Source of the DNA: JACPLA01 sp035291905
Lineage (GTDB): Bacteria > Bacteroidota > Ignavibacteria > UBA10030
Direction: 5' to 3'
Length of the DNA stretch: 15,194 bases
NCBI GenBank assembly: GCA_035291905.1
Contig: DATDRF010000129.1
Coordinates: 1 to 15,194 of the forward strand
Made by a program: the position numbers and the translations under genes. The notes beneath the pieces were generated by a model, which ran no database searches, was not told the origin of the DNA, and was given only the letters and a program-made list of their open reading frames with translations. The stretch's first letter is position 1, and the number at the start of each line of letters is the position of its first letter. Below are positions 6,171-13,579 of the stretch, in pieces.

Positions 6171-6199
6171 AGTATAGGAAAATCAGATCTCGTTAACAA
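6171..6199 (-). promoter_or_regulatory. Sigma-70-type promoter of the deiodinase-like gene
   Basis: On the minus strand TTGTTA (6194-6199) and TATACT (6171-6176) are separated by exactly 17 bp. Transcription would start near 6164, about 35 nt before the ATG at 6128. It probably also serves the metallophosphoesterase gene downstream. Confidence 0.6.
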
Positions 6200-6252
6200 T
6201 AATCGAAATAAGCGGGTTCGATTGTGGAAGGGGCAAGTTCACGTGGTACCGA

Positions 6253-6292
6253 CAAAAAAAGAAAGCCCGAATATCCGCAGATATCCGGGCTT
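6253..6292 (-). terminator. Intrinsic terminator of the amidohydrolase-redoxin cluster
   Basis: On the minus strand a 13-bp stem (arms 6280-6292 and 6263-6275, with one G-U pair) closes on a UGCG tetraloop. It is followed by UCUUUUUUU from the plus-strand A-run at 6254-6260. It lies 20 bp after the redoxin stop codon and isolates the cluster from the deiodinase-like gene. Confidence 0.93.
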
Positions 6293-6311
6293 GCAGGTCC
6301 TTCCTGTTGCG

Positions 6312-6911
6312 TCAGTATTTGACCGAGCAGCCGTAGGAGCGAGAAGTTTTCACGTCTATTTCCTTTCCGGCAAGAAGATTCGCCAGGGCAGCATCAACAT
6401 AGTTGATCCTGTCCTGTTTGCTTCCGCGGGGATCATCATCGATTCCGCCGGCATAGACAAGCTTCCCCTCTTTGTCGATAATGAACATGTGGGGTGTCGT
6501 CTTGGCGTCGAACATTTTTCCAACCTTCCCGTCGGGGTCGAGAAGCATGGAGGCAAATGTGGCATGCCATTCTCCATACTTCTTTTTCAGGTCTTCAGCA
6601 GATTCAAAATCCTGGTGTTCCGGGTTTGTTGAATTAACGGTAAGCCAAACCACCTTGTCGGCGTATTTCTTCTGAACACCCGGCATGATCTCCTTGTACA
6701 CTCGCTGTACGAAGGGACAATTCGGATTTGTCCACTCAAGGACGACTACCTTTCCCTTGAATTGCGACAGCTGATATGACTTGCCGTCGATCCCCTTCAG
6801 GCTGAAATCCGGAACCGGTTTCCCTACCTCAACCTCCGAAGGGATGGCAAAGGCGGCAAGAAGGAATATGAACAACATTCCGACCATCGTTACAGCAAGT
6901 CCGTTTTTCAT
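6312..6911 (-). CDS. Periplasmic redoxin (AhpC/TSA-like) of the CPFV / YGCSVKY type
   Basis: This is a 199-residue thioredoxin-fold protein. Residues 1-22 are a membrane-targeting segment, either a signal peptide or an anchor. The redoxin domain begins at VGKPVPDFSLKGIDG and has a nucleophilic cysteine, C65, in WTNPNCPFVQRVY. The second position of a usual CxxC motif is not cysteine. A second cysteine, C195, lies in the C-terminal YGCSVKY tail, characteristic of this family, and may resolve a disulfide with C65. It probably reduces peroxides or protein thiols in the periplasm. I chose the ATG at 6909-6911 because AGAGG lies 6 nt upstream and it starts a proper signal sequence. The longer frame lacks both. 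It is the last gene of its cluster, 16 nt after the DsbD-N-like gene, which may supply or receive electrons. Confidence 0.88.
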   Translation of the reverse strand: MKNGLAVTMVGMLFIFLLAAFAIPSEVEVGKPVPDFSLKGIDGKSYQLSQFKGKVVVLEWTNPNCPFVQRVYKEIMPGVQKKYADKVVWLTVNSTNPEHQDFESAEDLKKKYGEWHATFASMLLDPDGKVGKMFDAKTTPHMFIIDKEGKLVYAGGIDDDPRGSKQDRINYVDAALANLLAGKEIDVKTSRSYGCSVKY

Positions 6912-6917
6912 GATGTA

Positions 6918-6922
6918 CCTCT
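6918..6922 (-). promoter_or_regulatory. Shine-Dalgarno deciding the redoxin start
   Basis: AGAGG on the minus strand, 6 nt before the ATG at 6911, lies in the 16-nt gap after the previous stop. It favours this ATG over an in-frame start 111 nt upstream inside the DsbD-N-like gene. Confidence 0.75.
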
Positions 6923-6927
6923 GTTTG

Positions 6928-7749
6928 TTACTTGGATGATAGTTGAATTGGGATTTCAATTTCATATGCTGAATTCGTGGTAACAAGGAGACCCCGGAGT
7001 GAAAGAGCGCGAAGCCCTTCATCCTGCAGGGTAAACGTCATTGCGAGCCTGCCCTGGTCGACCACGATGCTTTTGAAATCCGGGAAGATTCCTTCGATAA
7101 TGTCCGGATAGAAATCCCTCACCTCTCCGGCTTTTGCTCCATTGAACTGCACATTGATCGTCCATTGTCTGTCGTTGTTAGAAAGGCGCGTTTCTTGAAA
7201 CAACACACCACTCTCCTTCTGCGTTCCTGGAAGCCGTGAACGAAAACGAGCCAATACTGCGGCGGCGTTGGAGCGATGGTCGGACGGCTGATTTGATACA
7301 TCCAGTGAAACTGATGTTTCGCCTCGCAAGCAGCTTTCTCGGCACACCAGCCAGTCCACGTTGGCTTTGACGGGGCCCTTCGAAGAACCTGGTGTAATTG
7401 TCGCCAGCAGAACTACATCATTCTTATAACCGAACGCAGTAATGTCATCATGAACAAATTTCGAGGGGATTGGAAGACGCAGTTCCTCGGCTTTCCAGCC
7501 GGCGGGAAGCTCCCACTTCACCTCAATCGGCAAGCCGGCATCGCCCGGATTCCTCCAATAAAGATACCAGTCGGGCTGGATGACAAACCGGATCCCAACT
7601 GTGAATGGTTTTTCGGTGTTCACTGCATCGGAGAGGAGCTCCGCAACGACAAGTTGTTGCCCCTCTCGAGTTTGTCCGAACAGTGTATTTTCGGAAACAA
7701 TCGGGCAAAGGTTCATCAGAACCACAACAAACAACAGCCCTTGTTTCAT
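6928..7749 (-). CDS. Stand-alone DsbD N-terminal-like (DsbC/PF11412-type) periplasmic protein
   Basis: This 273-residue protein resembles the periplasmic N-terminal domain of the thiol reductase DsbD. A signal peptide covers about residues 1-26. The family hallmarks are DWYLYWRNPGDAGLP (60-74), a FGYKNDVVL strand and WLVCRESCLRGE, in which C136 and C140 form the redox-active pair. In DsbD this domain passes electrons from the membrane domain to periplasmic partners. Here the membrane domain and C-terminal thioredoxin domain are both missing, and a redoxin gene follows 16 nt downstream. The start is uncertain. The ATG at 7749 begins a good signal peptide and leaves 22 nt after the upstream stop, but has no Shine-Dalgarno. 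An in-frame ATG at 7800 would overlap the upstream gene. Confidence 0.82.
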   Translation of the reverse strand: MKQGLLFVVVLMNLCPIVSENTLFGQTREGQQLVVAELLSDAVNTEKPFTVGIRFVIQPDWYLYWRNPGDAGLPIEVKWELPAGWKAEELRLPIPSKFVHDDITAFGYKNDVVLLATITPGSSKGPVKANVDWLVCRESCLRGETSVSLDVSNQPSDHRSNAAAVLARFRSRLPGTQKESGVLFQETRLSNNDRQWTINVQFNGAKAGEVRDFYPDIIEGIFPDFKSIVVDQGRLAMTFTLQDEGLRALSLRGLLVTTNSAYEIEIPIQLSSK

Positions 7750-7771
7750 GGAAGTTGAAGGCAGGTAATGA

Positions 7772-9160
7772 CTAATGTTGTTGGCGATACTTTTCTTCAT
7801 ACTTCCCGTAAAGTTGTTTGTGCTTATCTCGAAGATCAATGGTCTTCCCCTGTATGAAAAGACGTTCGACCTTCGATGAGAGTTCCAGAACATCTGCGTC
7901 AGTAACAATTAATGTGGCATCTTTACCTACATCAACGGATCCGACCATTGAGTCGATTCCAAGAATCGATGCTGCATCAAGAGTAATGGATCTGAGCGCA
8001 TCTGCCTTTGGAAGGCCGAAAGCCGAAGCTGCCGCGGCATGATGATTGAGGTTGCGTGAGTTGGAGGGATCCCCGTCTCCAGCGATGCAAAACCGGACTC
8101 CCGCCTCCTTGAGCCTTCGCGGAAGGGAATAGACAAGGTCATAGTCTTCCCATCGCCTGCCCGGCGAAGCCAGAATCTCGGTAAGAATGACGGGAACGTT
8201 CTTCGCCTTGAGCTGATCGCTCACGCGCCATGCCTCGCGTCCCCCGACGATCACGAGCCTGACGCCTTCCTCCTCCGCCCAGGTAACTGCGGCTTGAATC
8301 TGGCTCGCTTCATGCGCGTTGACCCAAACCGGAATGCCTTTTTCCAGCACCGGAATCATTGCTTCCCAACGCAGGTCTGTATCGTGATAGGGCATTCCTT
8401 TTTGTTGCTCGGCTTTCTTTGCTTTCATATAAGCGCGGGCGTTCGCGAAGGCTTCGCGCAGCCGCTTGAGCTGTTCATCCCTGCTTTTTTGCCATTCCTC
8501 CTTTGTTGACCGCGTGAACCTGTTTTGCACATACGTCATCACAGGCCAGTTGACCACCAGGCCAATTCTTGATTTCAGCGTCATATCCTCCCAGGTCCAT
8601 CCATCCATCATGAGCGCCGCCGACAGCCCCGAAATCAGACCGCTTCCCGGGACCGTTGCGGTAATGGCTATCCCTCCCGAGCGCGCCACCGGAATCAGTT
8701 CGCTCTCAGGATTGACCGCCACTTCCGCACGCACGCTTGGATTGAGGCTGCTGGCTGTTTCCGCATAGTCCAGAGTTCCCCTAACCGAGCCGATCTCCGT
8801 CAATCCCATGATCGTGTTCGCGTCAATGAGGCCCGGATAGACGTGCTTTCCGCTGATATCAATGCGCTCAGCGCCGTCCGGGATGGCGACGTTTGTCCCA
8901 ACAGCCGTGATTTTTCCCTTGTCGAACACCACCGTACCTTTTTCGAGAATATCTCCGCTCACCGTATGAATTGTTCCACCAACGAGAGCGATCGGTTTCT
9001 TCTGTTTTGCCGCCGGAACGGGGTCGGATGCCAGGAGATCCTGACCGCTCACAACTGCGCACACCGCAATGAGCAAGAGCATGCGCAGAGGGAATAGGTA
9101 AAGATTCATTGTCCGTTGCTTTCTCGGTCTGGCCATCAATACCTGAGTATTAGTTTTCAT
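7772..9160 (-). CDS. Secreted amidohydrolase-superfamily protein lacking the HxH motif
   Basis: This is a 462-residue member of the amidohydrolase (imidazolonepropionase-like) superfamily. Residues 1-17 are a basic leader. A hydrophobic export segment at about 19-38 is followed by the small beta-sandwich (IALVGGTIHTVSGD, KGKITAVG) and then the barrel. Where active enzymes have PGLIDxHxH, this has PGLIDANTI (109-117), with N115 and I117 in place of both histidines. Later candidate ligands remain: H283 in VNAHEAS and D364 in GDGDPSN. The C-terminal sandwich signature GSVDVGKDATLIV is present. It may be catalytically altered or may act as a binding or assembly partner of the preceding protein. 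Its start overlaps that gene by 11 nt and is supported by a GAGGAG Shine-Dalgarno 7 nt upstream, which indicates translational coupling. Confidence 0.88.
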   Translation of the reverse strand: MKTNTQVLMARPRKQRTMNLYLFPLRMLLLIAVCAVVSGQDLLASDPVPAAKQKKPIALVGGTIHTVSGDILEKGTVVFDKGKITAVGTNVAIPDGAERIDISGKHVYPGLIDANTIMGLTEIGSVRGTLDYAETASSLNPSVRAEVAVNPESELIPVARSGGIAITATVPGSGLISGLSAALMMDGWTWEDMTLKSRIGLVVNWPVMTYVQNRFTRSTKEEWQKSRDEQLKRLREAFANARAYMKAKKAEQQKGMPYHDTDLRWEAMIPVLEKGIPVWVNAHEASQIQAAVTWAEEEGVRLVIVGGREAWRVSDQLKAKNVPVILTEILASPGRRWEDYDLVYSLPRRLKEAGVRFCIAGDGDPSNSRNLNHHAAAASAFGLPKADALRSITLDAASILGIDSMVGSVDVGKDATLIVTDADVLELSSKVERLFIQGKTIDLRDKHKQLYGKYEEKYRQQH

Positions 9161-12100
9161 GGGTCAGCTCCTCGATGCAAGATCGAATTTCAACCTCGTT
9201 GGAACGACGCGGGGCACGCGGCCCACCTCCGGCCGCAACTGAGGGCTCTTTCTTGCTCTTCAGTATCTTCTGTACTAGTGTGGCTCGTTCCTGTTCGACC
9301 TTTTTCCTCATCCCCTGGTCTTCCAGAACATCAAAGTATTTCTTCCCGTCAACCCACGTCTGCTCGCATTTCGTAAATGTCGAAAGCGGATTACCGCTCC
9401 ATATGGCAAAGTCCGCATCTTTACCGGCCTCAAGCGAGCCGACTTTGCTATCGATCTTAAGCTGTTTGGCAGGATTCAATGTAACAAAGTTCAGGGCCTC
9501 CTCCTCTGAGATCCCGTACTCAAGCGCCTTTGCCGCCTCCCAATTGAGACGGGTTGCTAACTGGCTGTTATCGGAATTGTACGAGACCACTACACCCTGT
9601 TTGTGCATCAGGGGGCCGTTGCCGGGAATTGCATCCCACGCTTCAATCTTATAGGCCCACCAGTCGCTGAATGTGGATGCGCCTGCGCCATGCTTCGCAA
9701 TGGCGTCGGCAACCTTGTAACCCTCCAATACATGCTGAAAGGTCGCAATCCTAATCCCGAATTCCTCAGCAACCCTGATTAGCATCAGTATCTCGTCCTG
9801 GCGGTAGCTGTGGGAATGAATGAGACGTCTCCCATTGAGCATCTCGACAATTGCGTCAAGTTCGAGATCTCGGCGCGGCGGAATTCTCGACTTGTCCCGT
9901 TCCCACTCCTTCCAGCCCTTCTCGTAATCCTGCGCAGCTTTGAATCGATCGCGGATGATCTGCTCCACACCCATTCTTGTTGCAGGATATCGCGTCGGTG
10001 TGCCCGCGGGCAGATTGAAATTGCTGCGCTTCACGTTCTCCCCTAACGCGAATTTCACGCCCGGCGGGGCACCAGCCATAAGAAGTTCTTCGGGCAGCAA
10101 ACCCCAGCGCCACTTCACAACGGAGTTCTGTCCTCCGATGGGATTGGCGGATCCATGAAGAACGTTGGCCATCGTCGTCCCTCCGGCCAGCTGCCGATAG
10201 ATCCAGATATCATCAGCATCAAGGACGTCTTCTATTCTCGTTTCGGGAGTTATTGCCTGCCCACCTTCGTTGATGATGCCCACAGCTGCAGTATGCGAAT
10301 GGCAGTCGATCAATCCGGGGGTCACATGTTTGCCCGATGCATCAATAACAACAGCGTCTCTGGGAGCGGAAATGTTCTTGCCAACCTGTGCAATCTTTCC
10401 GCGGTTCACGAGCAAATCTGCACCTTCAACCCTCCCCTGCTTTCCTTGTGTCCAAATCGTCGCATTCCTGATAAGCACGGATGCGGGCTGGACCGGTTGT
10501 GTCTCACGGCCGAACGCCCCGGGCGGGTAGACCTCTGGAAATGACGCCATTTCCACACGTTTCGGCTTTGCAGTATCAGCTTCGGCTTTTGCCGCCTCAC
10601 GGCGCATTGCGCTCCAATTGAAGGATAAGCCGTCGGGCCGGTTCCCAATCCCATACATCTCTTTTTCGCCCACCGTACCGGACATGGTCAGGCTTCCTGC
10701 CCAGCCGAGAGAATCGCCGTCAAATGTGTATGAGAGCCTTCCTCCCGAAAATTTGACGGATGCAAGCTTCACATCTTTTCCCTTAAGATTCATCGATCCC
10801 GTGGGTTTCTCAATGTCACCTTTCAACGTCATGGTCCCCGACTGCATCACCTCGCCATGCAGTTGAATTTCCCACACGCCTCGCGGGTCATTCGAGGGAG
10901 GAACTTTTACCTCGTACTGCCGCCCGTCGATCCAAACTTCACGGATCTTTGTTTTTTCATCGAACAGGTCTCCCTCGGTGACTACAAAGTTCGCCGTCTT
11001 TCCTTTTTCCAGCGATCCGTACTGATTCTCTATTTCCATCCATTTGGCCGGAGTTGTTGTCAAAGCTGCCAGTGCGGCATCCCGGCTGAGTCCCCTCTCA
11101 ATTGCCTTGCGCATCTGAGACAGGAACGTGCCATTGTCCTTGAGCTCTGCGGTTGTCAGGGCAATGGGAACTCCTGCTTTGGCAAGTCTCCCGGGATTTT
11201 CCGGGGCAACGTCCCAATGACGAAGTTCCTCCAAAGAAAAGGTGAGAGCTTCTTCGGGGGTTTCCACGGACGGAGCATCGGGAAAATTGAGGGGGACTAT
11301 AACGGAATACCTCGATGCCTTCACCGCGTCGAGTCGGCGATATTCCTGGCCGCTTCCGCGGACAAACAGTTTCAAAGAAAACTCCTTGCCGATTCTGGCT
11401 GCTCTGAGAAAGCTCAAATCGTCGTTTGCCTCAGTGAGCACCGGTTGCCGGGCCTGAACCGCATCGGCAAGCGCTGCCAGGCTGTTGTTGGTCTCGGGAC
11501 GCTGTTGATTCGGGTTCTTATTGAAGGAATCCCACGCTTTGCGGTACCAGTCCGCGTCAATCCATGTTTGCCGAATAAAGGAGATAATTCCCATCAGCGA
11601 GACAGGATAGCCACTGGAGAATCCTCCTTCTTGATAGAAAGTTACAGCGCTTGCTGCGTTCCTCTTGACCACGAGGCTCCCCGCCAGGCCGTTTCCCAGG
11701 GTCACAAGCGCGGTCTGGCCGCGGAAAATCCCCTGTTGCGGTATCGATTGAACGAGCGTGAATCCTTGCGATCGAAGTTTCTCGGCTGCTTTTGCATCCG
11801 GCTGAAATTCCGATGCGACATCAAAATCGGCCCTCACCTTCGCGTTCCAGTGGGCGGCCCCTTTCGGCTGTTCCTGACGTTGCTGCGTGCCGCCCGGTTG
11901 GCCTTGCTGCGACGATTGCGGTTTTGGAACGCCGTACTCTGAATAGAGGTCAATGAAACCCGGATAGAGGGTGAGGCCTTCGAGATTCCAAACACGCGCG
12001 TCTGCGGGAGTCGAAACGTTATCTCCCGCCGCTTCGATCACTCCGTCTCTGATGACGAGAGTCCCCTTTGAGATTTCGCGCCCCGGAGCGACGACAATTC

Positions 12101-12221
12101 GGGCGTTGACAAAAGCGTGTACAGACGGAGTGTTTTCCCGCAGGCCGTCCGTGGGCGCGATTTGAGCGCAAAGGACAACCGGAAGCAGGAACAAGATGAA
12201 AGTCGAGGAAACTCGAATCAT
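9150..12221 (-). CDS. Secreted fused double amidohydrolase
   Basis: This is a 1023-residue protein about twice the usual family length. A signal peptide covers residues 1-19. The N-terminal amidohydrolase-like module (about 33-440) has PGFIDLYSE (87-95), where Y93 and E95 replace the metal-binding HxH. A beta-rich connector (about 447-535) follows, with repeated short strands and no family I recognise. The C-terminal module (about 575-965) looks intact: PGLIDCHSH with H641 and H643, H802/H804 in LIHSHSY, H830 in FQHVLEGYK and D884 in YNSDNSQ. GSLEKGKTANFVV and GSLEAGKDADFAI mark the end of each module, supporting a duplication. The substrate is unknown, and peptide or amide hydrolysis in the periplasm is only a guess. 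The start has a GAGGAGG Shine-Dalgarno. It is the first of four genes. Confidence 0.9.
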   Translation of the reverse strand: MIRVSSTFILFLLPVVLCAQIAPTDGLRENTPSVHAFVNARIVVAPGREISKGTLVIRDGVIEAAGDNVSTPADARVWNLEGLTLYPGFIDLYSEYGVPKPQSSQQGQPGGTQQRQEQPKGAAHWNAKVRADFDVASEFQPDAKAAEKLRSQGFTLVQSIPQQGIFRGQTALVTLGNGLAGSLVVKRNAASAVTFYQEGGFSSGYPVSLMGIISFIRQTWIDADWYRKAWDSFNKNPNQQRPETNNSLAALADAVQARQPVLTEANDDLSFLRAARIGKEFSLKLFVRGSGQEYRRLDAVKASRYSVIVPLNFPDAPSVETPEEALTFSLEELRHWDVAPENPGRLAKAGVPIALTTAELKDNGTFLSQMRKAIERGLSRDAALAALTTTPAKWMEIENQYGSLEKGKTANFVVTEGDLFDEKTKIREVWIDGRQYEVKVPPSNDPRGVWEIQLHGEVMQSGTMTLKGDIEKPTGSMNLKGKDVKLASVKFSGGRLSYTFDGDSLGWAGSLTMSGTVGEKEMYGIGNRPDGLSFNWSAMRREAAKAEADTAKPKRVEMASFPEVYPPGAFGRETQPVQPASVLIRNATIWTQGKQGRVEGADLLVNRGKIAQVGKNISAPRDAVVIDASGKHVTPGLIDCHSHTAAVGIINEGGQAITPETRIEDVLDADDIWIYRQLAGGTTMANVLHGSANPIGGQNSVVKWRWGLLPEELLMAGAPPGVKFALGENVKRSNFNLPAGTPTRYPATRMGVEQIIRDRFKAAQDYEKGWKEWERDKSRIPPRRDLELDAIVEMLNGRRLIHSHSYRQDEILMLIRVAEEFGIRIATFQHVLEGYKVADAIAKHGAGASTFSDWWAYKIEAWDAIPGNGPLMHKQGVVVSYNSDNSQLATRLNWEAAKALEYGISEEEALNFVTLNPAKQLKIDSKVGSLEAGKDADFAIWSGNPLSTFTKCEQTWVDGKKYFDVLEDQGMRKKVEQERATLVQKILKSKKEPSVAAGGGPRAPRRSNEVEIRSCIEELTHEN
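9168..9173 (-). promoter_or_regulatory. Shine-Dalgarno inside the end of the double amidohydrolase gene
   Basis: GAGGAG on the minus strand lies 7 nt before the ATG at 9160. It sits within the last codons of the upstream gene, whose stop is at 9150. It decides the start of the second amidohydrolase in favour of 9160 over an internal ATG at 9109 that has no such site. Confidence 0.75.
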
Positions 12222-12225
12222 GGAT

Positions 12226-12232
12226 CCTCCTC
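12226..12232 (-). promoter_or_regulatory. Shine-Dalgarno of the double amidohydrolase gene
   Basis: GAGGAGG on the minus strand is 4 nt before the ATG at 12221. It is one of the strongest sites in the window and fixes this start. Confidence 0.8.
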
Positions 12233-12340
12233 AGAGCGGATGGTTCATTGCCGAGACCACTTGTTGGTCGGCGATCTGGTTGGATGGTTGTTGTAAGACG
12301 CTCTTGGGCAACGGAAGTTTCGTGCTCGCGAAGAGTGGAA

Positions 12341-12368
12341 AAAATAGCAGATTTCATGAAGAATGCAA
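12341..12368 (-). promoter_or_regulatory. Candidate promoter of the amidohydrolase-redoxin cluster
   Basis: On the minus strand TTGCAT (12363-12368), a 16-bp spacer and TATTTT (12341-12346) are preceded by TGC, giving an extended -10. The predicted leader is about 113 nt. It is back-to-back with the dxr promoter region. Confidence 0.4.
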
Positions 12369-12407
12369 AGCGGTTTGTTGACCTTCCCCCGTTTATTCCG
12401 TACTCTT

Positions 12408-12413
12408 TATATT
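12408..12413 (+). promoter_or_regulatory. Candidate -10 element immediately before dxr
   Basis: TATATT ends 4 bp before the GTG start codon of dxr. No good -35 lies 16-18 bp upstream; a TTGACC is 24 bp away. If used, transcription would begin at or beside the start codon, giving a leaderless mRNA. Confidence 0.35.
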
Positions 12414-12417
12414 CTAC

Positions 12418-13572
12418 GTGAAAGATTCAGCACGAAATATCGCTGTTTTGGGTTCAACGGGATCGATTGGCCGGAACAGTCTCGAGGTCATCAAAGGCCT
12501 GCCAGACCGTTTCAGGGTGACCTACCTGACCGCCAACAAGAACACCGATCTCCTTGCCCAACAGATAAGGATTTTCAAACCCCGGGGCGTTGTTGTTTTG
12601 GACGAAAACAGGGCATCTGCTCTCAAAAATCAAATGAACGGTTCGGTGGAATTTCTTACCGGCGTTCATGGTTTGAAAGAGGTCGTCCGTCGGGACGATG
12701 TGGACATTGTCATAAGTTCCCTGGTAGGTTTCGCGGGCCTTGAACCGACCATTGAGGCCATTCGCCATCACAAAACTGTCGCCCTGGCGAACAAAGAGAC
12801 GCTTGTTGCCGCCGGCCAATTGATCACGGCTCTTCTCAGAGAGTACGGTGTTCAACTGATACCGATCGACAGTGAGCACAGTGCGATTCTTCAATGCCTC
12901 CAGGGTGAAGACCCGGCCCGAATCGCCAGGTTGATTTTGACCGCCTCCGGTGGACCTTTTTTGAACAAACCGCTTCAGGAGTTCGGATCAATTACGGTCG
13001 ATCAAGCGTTGCATCATCCCAACTGGCAAATGGGGAGAAAGATCACGGTCGATTCCGCCACCCTCATGAACAAGGGGCTTGAGGTCATAGAGGCGCACTG
13101 GCTTTTTGGCCTGCCCGCGCAGAAGATCGACGTGGTCATTCATCCTCAGTCGATCATTCACTCCATGGTGGAGTTTGTCGACGGCTCGGTAAAAGCGCAA
13201 CTTGGCATTCCCGACATGAAGCTTCCGATACAATACGCCCTGACTTTTCCGGACCGGTTTCCGATGAACGGGGAGCGGCTGAGTTTCCCCAAGCTTCAGT
13301 CTATGACCTTTTCCGAACCCGACCGGAACAAGTTTCGATGTCTGCAGCTGGCGTACGACGCATTGTCTCGCGGGGGAACCCTTCCGGCGGCGATGAACGC
13401 GGCCAACGAAGTCGCAGTTGAGGCATTTCTCACGAAGCGCATCACGTTCAAGCGCATTCCCGAGGTTATCGAGAACGCAATGACGACACACAAGACAATT
13501 TCTTCACCTGAGCTTCCTGATATCATTGAGGCCGATCGATTGACACGGCAACACGCGGAGACGCTTATTTAG
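12418..13572 (+). CDS. dxr: 1-deoxy-D-xylulose 5-phosphate reductoisomerase
   Basis: This is a 384-residue enzyme of normal family length. It converts 1-deoxy-D-xylulose 5-phosphate to 2-C-methyl-D-erythritol 4-phosphate with NADPH, the second step of the non-mevalonate isoprenoid pathway, in the cytoplasm. The NADPH site is at GSTGSIG (12-18). NKETLV lies at 125-130, the metal-binding D151-S-E153 in DSEHSAI, and the substrate-loop region in SGGPF. The MGRKITVDSATLMNKGLEVIEA block includes E222, the third metal ligand. The start is GTG at 12418. The frame is closed by a stop 36 nt further upstream with no ATG in between, and the next in-frame candidates fall within the nucleotide-binding motif. 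No Shine-Dalgarno is present. rseP follows after 7 nt. Confidence 0.98.
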   Translation: MKDSARNIAVLGSTGSIGRNSLEVIKGLPDRFRVTYLTANKNTDLLAQQIRIFKPRGVVVLDENRASALKNQMNGSVEFLTGVHGLKEVVRRDDVDIVISSLVGFAGLEPTIEAIRHHKTVALANKETLVAAGQLITALLREYGVQLIPIDSEHSAILQCLQGEDPARIARLILTASGGPFLNKPLQEFGSITVDQALHHPNWQMGRKITVDSATLMNKGLEVIEAHWLFGLPAQKIDVVIHPQSIIHSMVEFVDGSVKAQLGIPDMKLPIQYALTFPDRFPMNGERLSFPKLQSMTFSEPDRNKFRCLQLAYDALSRGGTLPAAMNAANEVAVEAFLTKRITFKRIPEVIENAMTTHKTISSPELPDIIEADRLTRQHAETLI

Positions 13573-13579
13573 AGGGATT

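Noticed and set aside
10857..11942. Plus-strand 361-codon open frame inside the amidohydrolase gene
   Set aside because: It is antisense to a well-supported module. The translation is Cys/Arg-rich with no recognisable family, and the length reflects codon bias on the coding strand.
12250..12272. Imperfect hairpin in the leader of the amidohydrolase cluster
   Set aside because: The stem is only five plus three base pairs interrupted by a two-base bulge, with no T-run. It is not clearly above chance.
12378..12413. TTGACC plus TATATT as a complete dxr promoter
   Set aside because: The spacer is 24 bp, too long for a sigma-70 promoter, so only the -10-like element is reported.
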